From an uncultured Pelagibacteraceae bacterium (lineage in GTDB: Bacteria; Pseudomonadota; Alphaproteobacteria; Pelagibacterales; Pelagibacteraceae), in the NCBI GenBank assembly GCA_902524945.1, contig CABZFF010000002.1, forward strand, positions 1 through 64,000: a stretch of 64,000 bases of DNA, written 5' to 3'. The notes beneath the pieces were generated by a model. The model had not been told where the DNA came from. It ran no database searches and saw only the letters and a program-made list of their open reading frames with translations. A program made the translations under genes and the position numbers. The stretch's first letter is position 1. The number at the start of each line of letters is the position of its first letter. Shown here in pieces: positions 1 through 7,569 of the stretch.

Positions 1-1
1 T

Positions 2-301
2 TATTTAATGATGGCTATAGAAATTATTTTAATTTTACTTTCAGTAAACGGAATAGGTTTTGAACTTCAAATGCTTCAAAACAGAATAACTATGTTTTTA
101 TTACATTTTTTATATTACATGCCTGTTATTTATTATTTAAGCAAAGATGAGATTTTTTATAATAATTCTATAAATAAAAGAAATTTGTCTGGAAAAGTTG
201 TGATTATTTTATATTATATATTTAACAAATATAAAAATTTATATTTATTATTTTTCACTTTTCTCATAATAGTTTTTTTAACTTTATCGATAAATATATG
301 A
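2..301 (+). CDS. C-terminal fragment of a multi-pass membrane protein (partial at left edge)
   Basis: The frame is open through the left edge, so the first in-window ATG is probably internal and this is the tail of a longer protein. The visible part has two or three hydrophobic segments separated by a short basic loop and ends in a hydrophobic helix. Its stop codon overlaps the ATG of the following dehydrogenase by four bases, which suggests one operon with the sugar-modification genes that follow. A polysaccharide polymerase, flippase or membrane glycosyltransferase would fit the context, but no diagnostic motif is visible. I do not recognise the family. Confidence 0.55.
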   Translation, partial: YLMMAIEIILILLSVNGIGFELQMLQNRITMFLLHFLYYMPVIYYLSKDEIFYNNSINKRNLSGKVVIILYYIFNKYKNLYLLFFTFLIIVFLTLSINI

Positions 302-1311
302 TTCAAAATTATTCTTTAAAATATATCAAACCTAGAAAATTAGTTTTTTATAGTTCACGGATAAATTTAAAAAAAAATGATGTATTAATCGAGGTAAAAA
401 GTTGTGGAGTTTGTGGTAGCGATCTCAAAATTTATAATGGTAAAAATAAAAGAGTAAAAAAAAATACAGTCATAGGGCACGAAATATCAGGTAAAATTAT
501 AAAAACACCAAAAAATCAAAACTATTTTAAAATTAATAGAAATATTGCTCTTGGGGCAGATATTGAAAATAAAAATAATAAAGACTTTGCTTTAGGACAT
601 GAAATTGATGGTGGTTTTCAAAAGTACCTTAAAATTAATTATAAACTTTTACTAAAAACTCCTCATTTTATAACTAAAAAAAAGATAGATTATGATTTAG
701 CTTCTTTAGCTGAGCCACTAGCATGTTGTCTCAATGGATTTGAACAAATTAATTTTAAATCAAATTATGATGTAGTAATTTTTGGCGCTGGAAGTATTGG
801 GCAAATAATAGCAAAATTAAGCGTTTATTTCAGATGTAGAAAAGTTTTTCTTATAGATAAGAATAAGTTCAAGTTAAAAAATGGAGTTAAAAATAAAAAA
901 ATAATAAAATTAAATTTTAATCAATTAAAAAAAAGAATTAGTAAAAATACTAATAAAAATAGAATAAAATTTATATTTGTAGCTTGTAGTTCTTTAAGTG
1001 CTCAAAAACAGGCAATAGATATTGCACAAAATGACTCAAGTATAAATTTTTTTGCAGGTTTAAAAAAAACGAGCGGAAAAGATCCAGTATTAAATATAAA
1101 TACGAATAGGATACATTATAAACAAATCAAGATTGTTGGTTCACACGGTTCTAAATTTAAACATCTTAAAAGGGCTGGTGATTTATTAATTAACAAAAAA
1201 ATCAAACTAAAAGATATAATTTCTCACGTTTTCAACATAAAAGATTATAGAAAAGCATTTCAAAAGTTAATTTCTGGAAATTCTCTTAAGATAATTATAA
1301 AACCTAACTAA
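298..1311 (+). CDS. Medium-chain zinc dehydrogenase lacking the structural-zinc loop
   Basis: Member of the medium-chain dehydrogenase/reductase family, which oxidises or reduces sugar alcohols and their phosphates with NAD(P). Catalytic zinc ligands are visible as Cys39 in the GVCGSD motif, His61-Glu62 (GHE) and Glu139 (AEP). A Rossmann motif GAGSIG lies at 163-168. The four-cysteine structural-zinc loop, expected near residues 85-105, is absent and replaced by an Asn/Lys-rich segment. It starts inside the previous stop codon (ATGA) and is followed six bases later by a pentulose-phosphate-epimerase homologue. Context suggests it works on a polyol or ketose phosphate for surface glycan synthesis. 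The substrate is inference. Length 337 residues is normal. Confidence 0.85.
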   Translation: MIQNYSLKYIKPRKLVFYSSRINLKKNDVLIEVKSCGVCGSDLKIYNGKNKRVKKNTVIGHEISGKIIKTPKNQNYFKINRNIALGADIENKNNKDFALGHEIDGGFQKYLKINYKLLLKTPHFITKKKIDYDLASLAEPLACCLNGFEQINFKSNYDVVIFGAGSIGQIIAKLSVYFRCRKVFLIDKNKFKLKNGVKNKKIIKLNFNQLKKRISKNTNKNRIKFIFVACSSLSAQKQAIDIAQNDSSINFFAGLKKTSGKDPVLNINTNRIHYKQIKIVGSHGSKFKHLKRAGDLLINKKIKLKDIISHVFNIKDYRKAFQKLISGNSLKIIIKPN

Positions 1312-1316
1312 AAGAC

Positions 1317-1991
1317 ATGTACAAAAATATAAAATTATCTGCAAGTTTAATGTGTGTTGATTGGCTTAATTTAAAAAGCCAAATATCCGATTTGGAAAGT
1401 AACGATATTGATTACATTCATTACGATATTGTGGATGGCAATTACGCTCCTGATTTTACAATGGGAACAACAATTATCGATACAGTGAGAGAGTTTACAA
1501 GATTACCAGGCCATTACCATTTGATGGTAGAAGAACCAATGAGGTTATTTGAAAATTTTAAACTCTCAAAAAATGAAATTTTTACTATTCACCAAGAAAC
1601 CTCAAAAAATTTACACAGAGACTTGATTGATATAAAAAAAAAATCTCAAGTAGCTGCCGCTATTTCTCCTGCGACACCTTTAGAGCATTTAGAATATGTT
1701 CTAGAGGAATTAGACAATGTTTTAGTATTAACAGTAAATCCTGGTTTTAAATCACAAAAAATGATACCACAAGTTATACGTAAAATTGATAGTCTCAAAA
1801 ATTTGATATCTAAAATGAGTTTAAAAACAACTATAACAGTTGATGGAAATGTAAACAGTAATACTATACCTGACTTTATAAAAGCAGGGTCAGAAATCCT
1901 TGTTTTAGGTTCTTCTGGACTTTTTAAAAAAGATCTTACTATCAAAAAAGCTGTAGAGGAAATTAAAGAGTCTATAGATAAAGTTTTATGA
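1317..1991 (+). CDS. Ribulose-phosphate 3-epimerase family protein
   Basis: A 224-residue TIM-barrel protein of the ribulose-phosphate 3-epimerase family, which epimerises ketose phosphates at C3. The expected active-site set is present: Ser10, His35 and Asp37 (H-x-D), His68 (HLM) and Asp176 (VDGNV). The phosphate-binding region reads VNPGF near 140 and LGSSGLF near 198. Several loops diverge from housekeeping Rpe, for example DGN in place of DGG. Its stop overlaps the start of the next isomerase gene by four bases. Placement among dehydrogenases and nucleotidyltransferases argues for a dedicated glycan-precursor enzyme (pentulose, tetrulose or allulose phosphate), though it could also serve as the cell's Rpe. 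I therefore assign no gene symbol. Confidence 0.85.
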   Translation: MYKNIKLSASLMCVDWLNLKSQISDLESNDIDYIHYDIVDGNYAPDFTMGTTIIDTVREFTRLPGHYHLMVEEPMRLFENFKLSKNEIFTIHQETSKNLHRDLIDIKKKSQVAAAISPATPLEHLEYVLEELDNVLVLTVNPGFKSQKMIPQVIRKIDSLKNLISKMSLKTTITVDGNVNSNTIPDFIKAGSEILVLGSSGLFKKDLTIKKAVEEIKESIDKVL

Positions 1992-2896
1992 TAAAAAATT
2001 CAATTAAGTTAAGTGTCAATACCGGTTTTGCTGTAAATAGAATTATAAGTAATGAAAGTTTTGTTCAATTTGTAAAGAATAATTTGAAAATCGAATATAT
2101 TCAACCAACCTCAGATTGGTTAAATTTATTTATGTCAGATAAATATACTTTAAAAAATATAAATAATCTTAATAAAATTTTAAATAAGTATGATATAAAA
2201 GTTAATAGTTGTTTCACCGGCGCATTCACACGACTTAATCACCTTGCTCATCCTGATAAGGATCAACAAAAACATTGGATAAGGTATTTTAAAAATTTTA
2301 TTGATTTAAGCATTGATCTTGGAGCAAATTATGTTGGAAGTCATTTAGGTATTCTTTCTTATGATGATAATAAAAAAAGAAATGATATTCTTACTAAAAG
2401 AGTTATAAGAAATTGGCACATTTTAGGTGAGTATGCTTTTAAAAAAAAATTGAAATCTTTAATATGGGAGCCAATGTCTATTTCAAGAGAATTTGGAGAA
2501 ACAATAAAAGAGTGTAAAAAAATACAAATTTTATTAAACAAGAAAAAACCTTCTAACTTTAAACTATGTCTTGACGTTGGTCATGGTGATATAAATTCAA
2601 AAAATAAAAAAGATTATGATCCTTATTATTGGCTTAATTCTTTTGTCAAAGAAAGCCCAGTAGTACATATAAAACAAGTTCACAAAGGTAGTTTTGGTCA
2701 TTTACCGTTTACAAAAAAAAATAATTCAAAGGGAATTATTGATGCTAAAAAAGTTATCAATATTATTCAAAAAAAAAAAGATGGGGATACCGAACTTGCA
2801 TTTGAGCTCTCATTTAAAGAAAGAGACCCAATAGATAAAAACTTGAAAAAAGATGTAATATCGTCAGTAAAATATTGGAAAAAGTTTCTTAATTGA
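1988..2896 (+). CDS. Xylose-isomerase-like TIM-barrel sugar (phosphate) isomerase/epimerase
   Basis: A 302-residue TIM-barrel protein of the sugar phosphate isomerase/epimerase (AP-endonuclease-2-like) superfamily. The metal tetrad can be read as Glu161 (WEP), Asp196/His199 (DVGHGD), His227 (VVHIKQ) and Glu273 (FELS). Members isomerise or epimerise ketoses or aldoses using a divalent metal. It is translationally coupled (ATGA) to the upstream epimerase, so the two probably act in consecutive steps on the same sugar phosphate. I cannot tell the substrate from sequence. It is not an endonuclease candidate on context. Confidence 0.82.
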   Translation: MIKNSIKLSVNTGFAVNRIISNESFVQFVKNNLKIEYIQPTSDWLNLFMSDKYTLKNINNLNKILNKYDIKVNSCFTGAFTRLNHLAHPDKDQQKHWIRYFKNFIDLSIDLGANYVGSHLGILSYDDNKKRNDILTKRVIRNWHILGEYAFKKKLKSLIWEPMSISREFGETIKECKKIQILLNKKKPSNFKLCLDVGHGDINSKNKKDYDPYYWLNSFVKESPVVHIKQVHKGSFGHLPFTKKNNSKGIIDAKKVINIIQKKKDGDTELAFELSFKERDPIDKNLKKDVISSVKYWKKFLN

Positions 2897-2911
2897 TTTT
2901 AAAAATCATTA

Positions 2912-3685
2912 ATGAATATAGTTATAACATGCGCTGGAAAATCAAATAGATTTAAAAAAGAAGGCATAAATACACCAAAATTTTTATTACCGCTTGGAGA
3001 AAGTACAGTAATTTCAAATATTTTAGATACTTATGATGATAATGATAATTTTCACTTAGTTATAACTAACAAACAGTTAGATCAAAATCCAAATTTAAAA
3101 TCTTATTTAAATGATTTAAAAAAGAACATTTATTTAAATATTATTAAAGACCATAACCTTGGTCCAACTTGTAGCGCTATACAAGCTAAAAGCTGTGAAT
3201 CAAAGAAAGATATTATAATTTCTTACTGTGATTTTTTAATAGATTGGGACTACAAAAAATTTAAAAGACAAATTTATGAATATGATTATGGAATTACTTC
3301 TTTTAAAGGATTTCATCCAAGTTCGTTTTCAGGCACCTTATATTGTTATCTAAAAGTAAAAAATAACCATATTATAAATCTCAGAGAAAAAAAATCTTTC
3401 ACTAAAATACCAAGTAATGAATTTGCATCTGCAGGATCATACTTTTTTAAAAACTTTGATCTATTTAAAGAGTATGCAAAAAAAGCAATTTATTCTAAAA
3501 AATTCAAAAAAGAATATGGAGAAATTTATACTTCCCTTCCTTATCTGATTCTTGTGAAAGAAAAAAAAGAAATTTTAAACTTTAAAGTTAATAAGTTTGT
3601 ATCTCTAGGAACCCCAAAAGACTATTATGAATATCTTAATTGGAAAAATTTTTTTCAATTAACAACTCATTCAAAAAATTTATGA
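2912..3685 (+). CDS. Sugar/polyol-phosphate nucleotidyltransferase, first of a tandem pair
   Basis: A 257-residue nucleotidyltransferase-fold protein. The N-terminal nucleotide-binding loop reads ITCAGKSNRF followed by TPKFLLPLGE, a variant of the usual G-x-G-x-R...PK signature. An SYCDF segment near residue 108 resembles the metal-binding acidic turn of the family. Such enzymes join NTP and a sugar- or polyol-1-phosphate, or another phospho-compound, to make an activated precursor. The last residues (YLNWKNFF) closely match the end of the next gene product, so the two appear to be diverged tandem copies. Nucleotide and substrate are unknown. Confidence 0.8.
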   Translation: MNIVITCAGKSNRFKKEGINTPKFLLPLGESTVISNILDTYDDNDNFHLVITNKQLDQNPNLKSYLNDLKKNIYLNIIKDHNLGPTCSAIQAKSCESKKDIIISYCDFLIDWDYKKFKRQIYEYDYGITSFKGFHPSSFSGTLYCYLKVKNNHIINLREKKSFTKIPSNEFASAGSYFFKNFDLFKEYAKKAIYSKKFKKEYGEIYTSLPYLILVKEKKEILNFKVNKFVSLGTPKDYYEYLNWKNFFQLTTHSKNL

Positions 3686-4431
3686 TAAAAAACTTAATGA
3701 TACCTATGGGAGGAATAGGAAAAAGATTTAAAAAAGAAAATTTTTCAACTATAAAACCTCTTATAATGATTGAAAAAAAAAGTATTTTAGAAGAGTCAAT
3801 TAAAGAGTTACCCGATGCAGGTAACAAAATAGCTATTTTAAATAAAAAAATATATAGTAAATATCCTATCTTTAGAAAAATTTTAGACAAAAATAATATT
3901 AAAAAATTTCTTTTAAATCAAAACACCTTAGGTCAGTCTGATACCTGCTATAAGGCAAAGAATATGATTAATGAAAAGGATGATCTTTTCATACACTCAT
4001 GCGACTATGTAATGAAATATTCTAATTCAAAATTTAAAAAACTGTGCTCTAATTGCGACGTTATTATTTTTACATACAAGCTCAAGTCATCATTAGTAAG
4101 CGATTATAATGATTACGCATATTGTAAAGAACAGAAGGGAAATGTTTTGAAAATTGTAGAAAAAAAAACTATTTCTAAATTCCCTCAAAACGATCAGATG
4201 GTAATCGGCACTTTCTGGTTCAAAAAGGCTTCAGATTTTTTCTTATCTCACGAAAGAGCATTAAAAAAAGAAAAATTTATAAATAATGAGCTTTATATTG
4301 CAAATAATATAAATGAATTGATTAAAAAACAAAAAAAAGTAAAAGTTTTTGAAGTTTTGTATTGGAAAAATTTAGGGGATTATTTTAGTTATAACCAGTA
4401 TATATATTGGAAAAATTTTTTTAAAATATAA
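3682..4431 (+). CDS. Sugar/polyol-phosphate nucleotidyltransferase, second of a tandem pair
   Basis: A 249-residue nucleotidyltransferase. I place the start at the ATG overlapping the upstream TGA (ATGA), because the glycine-rich loop IPMGGIGKRF begins only five residues later. An upstream in-frame ATG at 3640 would add 14 residues inside the previous gene. The loop and a following KPLIMI segment match the NTP-transferase fold. An HSCDYV turn parallels the CDF turn of its neighbour, and the protein ends in YIYWKNFF. It probably activates a different substrate of the same pathway, or forms a heteromer with the upstream paralogue. Both of these are inference. Confidence 0.8.
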   Translation: MIKNLMIPMGGIGKRFKKENFSTIKPLIMIEKKSILEESIKELPDAGNKIAILNKKIYSKYPIFRKILDKNNIKKFLLNQNTLGQSDTCYKAKNMINEKDDLFIHSCDYVMKYSNSKFKKLCSNCDVIIFTYKLKSSLVSDYNDYAYCKEQKGNVLKIVEKKTISKFPQNDQMVIGTFWFKKASDFFLSHERALKKEKFINNELYIANNINELIKKQKKVKVFEVLYWKNLGDYFSYNQYIYWKNFFKI

Positions 4432-4433
4432 TT

Positions 4434-5513
4434 ATGATAGCATTATCCCTTTTACAAAATAATAAATTAAAATTAATAAACAAAAAACTCTCAAAAAAAG
4501 TTCTTGCAAACCAGTGTAGAATAGAAATATTATATTCAGGAATATGTGCTTCTGATATACCGAGAGCCTTTGAGTCAATGGCATACAGATATCCTTTAAT
4601 TATGGGTCACGAATTTATTGGCAGAGTAATAACTGTAGGAGTTAAATGTAAAAATTTTGAAAAAGGGGACATTGTATCTGCTTTCCCTTTAATCCCTTGC
4701 TCAGCTCAAAATACTAAAAAAAGCTGTGTTTATTGCGACGAAAAAAAATATAATTTATGTGATAATTATGATTATTACGGCTCAAGAAGAGATGGCTCTT
4801 TTTGCGAAGTAATGGACGTTAATGAGTGGAATCTTTTTAAATTAAAAAAAAAACATAATCTAAAACTATATTCCCTAATTGAACCTACAGCTGTTTCATT
4901 CAATATAATTGAAAATTTGAAAAAAAATTTAGGGAATAAACTTGATATTTTAATTCTAGGAGCTGGCTACATTGGTCAAATAGTATCTAGAATATTAAGT
5001 AGTCAAGGTAAAAAAAATAATATTTATATTTTAGATAGAAATAAATTTAAGTTAGATTTTGTTAAAAAATATTCTTTTAAGCAAATTTTAGTTTCAAAAA
5101 AAAACTTTAAAAAAGAGAATTTAGTTTCACAATTAAAGTCCAAATTTGATATAGTTATTGAATCAACAGGTAAAGATACTAATTTTTTAAATGCTTTGAA
5201 TTTTGCTAAAAAAGACGGAACTGTAATTTATTCAGGAAATATAGATAAAAAATTAATATTTTCAAAAAATCAGGTTAGTGATATTTTGAGAAAACAATTA
5301 ACGATAAAAGGTATTTGGAATTCATCATTTAAATCTAAAATAGATAATTGGAAAAAATCAGAAAAATTTATATCTAATAATTATGGCATGGATCAATTAA
5401 TCACTCATGTGAGTGAATTAGATGGGGCTGCTGATTTGTTAAAAAATATCTATTTAAAAAAAAAGGGTAAAATAAAGAATAATTACTTAAAAGGTTTAAT
5501 TAAAAGTTTTTAA
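4434..5513 (+). CDS. Medium-chain zinc dehydrogenase with intact structural zinc site (polyol/sorbitol-dehydrogenase-like)
   Basis: A 359-residue medium-chain dehydrogenase. Catalytic zinc ligands are Cys38, His59-Glu60 (GHE) and Glu150. The structural zinc cysteines are present at about 89, 98, 101 and 109, unlike the other dehydrogenase at the start of this cassette. The NAD(P)-binding motif GAGYIG is at 176-181. It starts two bases after the preceding nucleotidyltransferase, so the two are co-transcribed. A ketose-phosphate to polyol-phosphate reduction coupled to nucleotide activation would parallel TarJ/TarI, but this is an analogy and not a homology claim. Its TAA shares a TTAA palindrome with the stop of the convergent membrane-protein gene. 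Confidence 0.85.
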   Translation: MIALSLLQNNKLKLINKKLSKKVLANQCRIEILYSGICASDIPRAFESMAYRYPLIMGHEFIGRVITVGVKCKNFEKGDIVSAFPLIPCSAQNTKKSCVYCDEKKYNLCDNYDYYGSRRDGSFCEVMDVNEWNLFKLKKKHNLKLYSLIEPTAVSFNIIENLKKNLGNKLDILILGAGYIGQIVSRILSSQGKKNNIYILDRNKFKLDFVKKYSFKQILVSKKNFKKENLVSQLKSKFDIVIESTGKDTNFLNALNFAKKDGTVIYSGNIDKKLIFSKNQVSDILRKQLTIKGIWNSSFKSKIDNWKKSEKFISNNYGMDQLITHVSELDGAADLLKNIYLKKKGKIKNNYLKGLIKSF

Positions 5514-6499
5514 ACTTTTTTTCTTTGTTGCGAAAAGAAATAAATTGAAGCAAATATAAGTGGAAGAAGCAATATTCTAACAGATATATTATTTAATGGA
5601 GTAGCTATAAAGAAAACTAAAAAATAAATTACCAACATTGCAAGCAACACTTTGTTCATTTGATCTGCTTTAATTAGGTAATAAAAAGCTAACCCAAAGG
5701 GAAGCAAAAAGTTTAAAATTGATATTTTAATTAATGAGATAATATTAATTCTGAAAATATTATGTAAATCTATATGACCTGTTTGATGTTCGAGAGGTAT
5801 GAAATATTTTGGATTAATAATACAACTTATAATATTAAAATTTAAAAATAAAAAAATCACTCCAGTAATAATATAAATTACTGCTAATTCTTTAAATTCT
5901 TTATTAAAAATAAGCCAACTTAATAATATTATAAATCCACTCTCCCGATTCAAGACCGCCAAAATACCAGAAATAGCAAATAGAACAATTTTTTTATTTT
6001 TACTTGCGTAAAGACACAAACTTAAAAAAAACATTTCAAAAATTGAATATGAATATTCAGACAGATAACTTTGAAAAACAAAAGTAATATATAATAAAAA
6101 AAGTAAAGTATATTGATGATTAAAAGAAAAAGTTCTGTTTAATATTATGAGTGTTAAAAAAATTACAAAACTGTGTAAAAAAATATTTACATAATATGGT
6201 AAAATATTGCTTACTTTTTCAGAGGCTAAAAATATTTTTTGTAAAAAAAGATCTTTTATCCACCTTACCTTATGTCTATCTGAAAATTGTCCTGTAATTT
6301 CACAATCTCTATTTAAAGAAGAATAGGTATCAGAAGAAGTTAATTTTTGAGAATAATTAATTTTTGCATTAAATTGGTCAAATTTTGTGTCCTCTAAATG
6401 TAAATGTATTTGGTTTACAAAAACTATACATAAAAAAAAGAAAATAATAGATCCTAAGATAAAATTTTTAATTTGATATTTTGAAAAAAAAGAATTCAT
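5510..6499 (-). CDS. Multi-pass membrane protein of unknown function
   Basis: A 329-residue protein with an N-terminal transmembrane helix, then a soluble stretch of about 70 residues (roughly 30-100) containing two cysteines, then about eight hydrophobic helices. The helix-rich body with short polar turns, and an Asn-Arg-Glu (NRES) turn near residue 185, resemble GT-C-type glycosyltransferases or polysaccharide polymerases. No catalytic motif is certain. It lies convergent to the polysaccharide cassette and is transcribed away from the small ORF at 6546. I do not recognise the family. A role in surface glycan assembly is inferred only from location. Confidence 0.7.
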   Translation of the reverse strand: MNSFFSKYQIKNFILGSIIFFFLCIVFVNQIHLHLEDTKFDQFNAKINYSQKLTSSDTYSSLNRDCEITGQFSDRHKVRWIKDLFLQKIFLASEKVSNILPYYVNIFLHSFVIFLTLIILNRTFSFNHQYTLLFLLYITFVFQSYLSEYSYSIFEMFFLSLCLYASKNKKIVLFAISGILAVLNRESGFIILLSWLIFNKEFKELAVIYIITGVIFLFLNFNIISCIINPKYFIPLEHQTGHIDLHNIFRINIISLIKISILNFLLPFGLAFYYLIKADQMNKVLLAMLVIYFLVFFIATPLNNISVRILLLPLIFASIYFFSQQRKKV

Positions 6500-6545
6500 A
6501 AGTATTAATTTTTATAAAAAGATTATATAAATAGCTACTAATAAA

Positions 6546-6665
6546 ATGATAGAATTTTTTAAAAAAAATAAAAGGTTAATATTTATAATATTAGTTATCG
6601 CTTTTATAGAATTAAGTGGATATGGGATACTAGCATCGCTATCTAGGTTACTTAACGCGCTCTAA
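6546..6665 (+). CDS. Putative 39-residue single-pass membrane protein
   Basis: An ATG at 6546 opens a 39-codon frame ending with TAA at 6663-6665. The product has a basic N-terminus (FKKNKR) and one hydrophobic stretch of about 20 residues, then a short polar tail (SRLLNAL). The frame fills most of the gap between two minus-strand genes. It ends by overlapping the end of ygfZ by 18 bases, the same arrangement as every other convergent pair in the window, which supports it being real. No ribosome-binding site is obvious, and an AT-rich divergent promoter region precedes it. No family is recognised. Confidence 0.5.
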   Translation: MIEFFKKNKRLIFIILVIAFIELSGYGILASLSRLLNAL

Positions 6666-7532
6666 AATTTTACATTCTTTATTGCTTGCTAATAATATTT
6701 TATCTTTAAAATCTTCAAGATTAGGTTCTAGAACTTTAATTAATCCAAAAGGGTAAGGTTGATCAATAAGTATTTTTCCTATTTTAATATTATTAAAAGT
6801 AATTTCATCACCAATATTTAATTTTTCAGTTGAAGATATGGGTAACAATCTTCTTCTAAGTTTATTTTTTAATTTCATCCTTGCAGTATTTTCTTGCCCT
6901 ACAAAACATCCTTTTTTAAAATCAATGGCCTTAAAAGCCTCAAAATTTGCTTCTAAACCAAACAATTGATCTTTTAAATTTACTAATCCCTTTTCAGGCA
7001 CTCCTAATTCATGAGCTAGAGAATAGTATTCTTTGCTGTCAATAATATTGAGACTTAGTTTTTTAATTGTTAAATAAAGTTTTTCCAGATTTGAGATCAT
7101 TCTTGCTCCTAAGTCTTTATTTCTTGGATCTAAAAAAAAAGGTGTATCTCTGTAAGTAATAGTATTTTCATTAGACTTTAATTCTTTTTGTAATTCTTGA
7201 AATTTTGAATCGTTTATTACTCCAATAACGAATTTAGAAGAAAAGTCCTCAATTTCAACTTTTGATCTTAATTTGTATTTTGATAAATCTTTTATTAGCT
7301 CTCTTGTGGAGCTCTCGCTACAGTCTAATAAGTATCCTCTATTATTATGAATTATAAAAAATTCATTCAAATATTTACCTTGAGGAGTCAACAAGGCTGC
7401 GAAAATAGAGTTTTTATTAGAAACTTTATTAATATCATTTGTAATTATATTTTGGAGAAAGTCTTTAGCATCTTCTCCACTTACTAAGATTACACCCCTT
7501 TTTTCTAAAATTACAACTTGATCTTTTTTCAT
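6648..7532 (-). CDS. ygfZ: YgfZ/IBA57-type folate-binding Fe-S assembly protein
   Basis: A 294-residue GcvT-related protein. The family signature K-G-C-[FY]-x-G-Q-E is present as KGCFVGQE at 207-214. The N-terminal half shows the GcvT fold (LQNIITNDI near 26-34 and LTPQGKYL near 48-55). The family binds tetrahydrofolate and supports maturation of some Fe-S enzymes, including the tRNA thiolation enzyme MiaB. The gene is divergent from pyrC across a 37-base AT-only gap that must hold both promoters. Length and motif are normal, so the assignment is firm. Confidence 0.93.
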   Translation of the reverse strand: MKKDQVVILEKRGVILVSGEDAKDFLQNIITNDINKVSNKNSIFAALLTPQGKYLNEFFIIHNNRGYLLDCSESSTRELIKDLSKYKLRSKVEIEDFSSKFVIGVINDSKFQELQKELKSNENTITYRDTPFFLDPRNKDLGARMISNLEKLYLTIKKLSLNIIDSKEYYSLAHELGVPEKGLVNLKDQLFGLEANFEAFKAIDFKKGCFVGQENTARMKLKNKLRRRLLPISSTEKLNIGDEITFNNIKIGKILIDQPYPFGLIKVLEPNLEDFKDKILLASNKECKILERVK

Positions 7533-7569
7533 AATTGTTACTTATACAATATATTATATATTATAAAAT

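Noticed and set aside
3640-3684. Longer N-terminus for the second nucleotidyltransferase
   Set aside because: The extra residues lie inside the upstream gene, while the ATG overlapping the upstream stop puts the glycine-rich loop at the normal position.
1-6500. Mobile element or genomic island boundary at the left-end cassette
   Set aside because: No integrase, transposase, tRNA or flanking repeats are visible, so transfer cannot be argued from this window alone.
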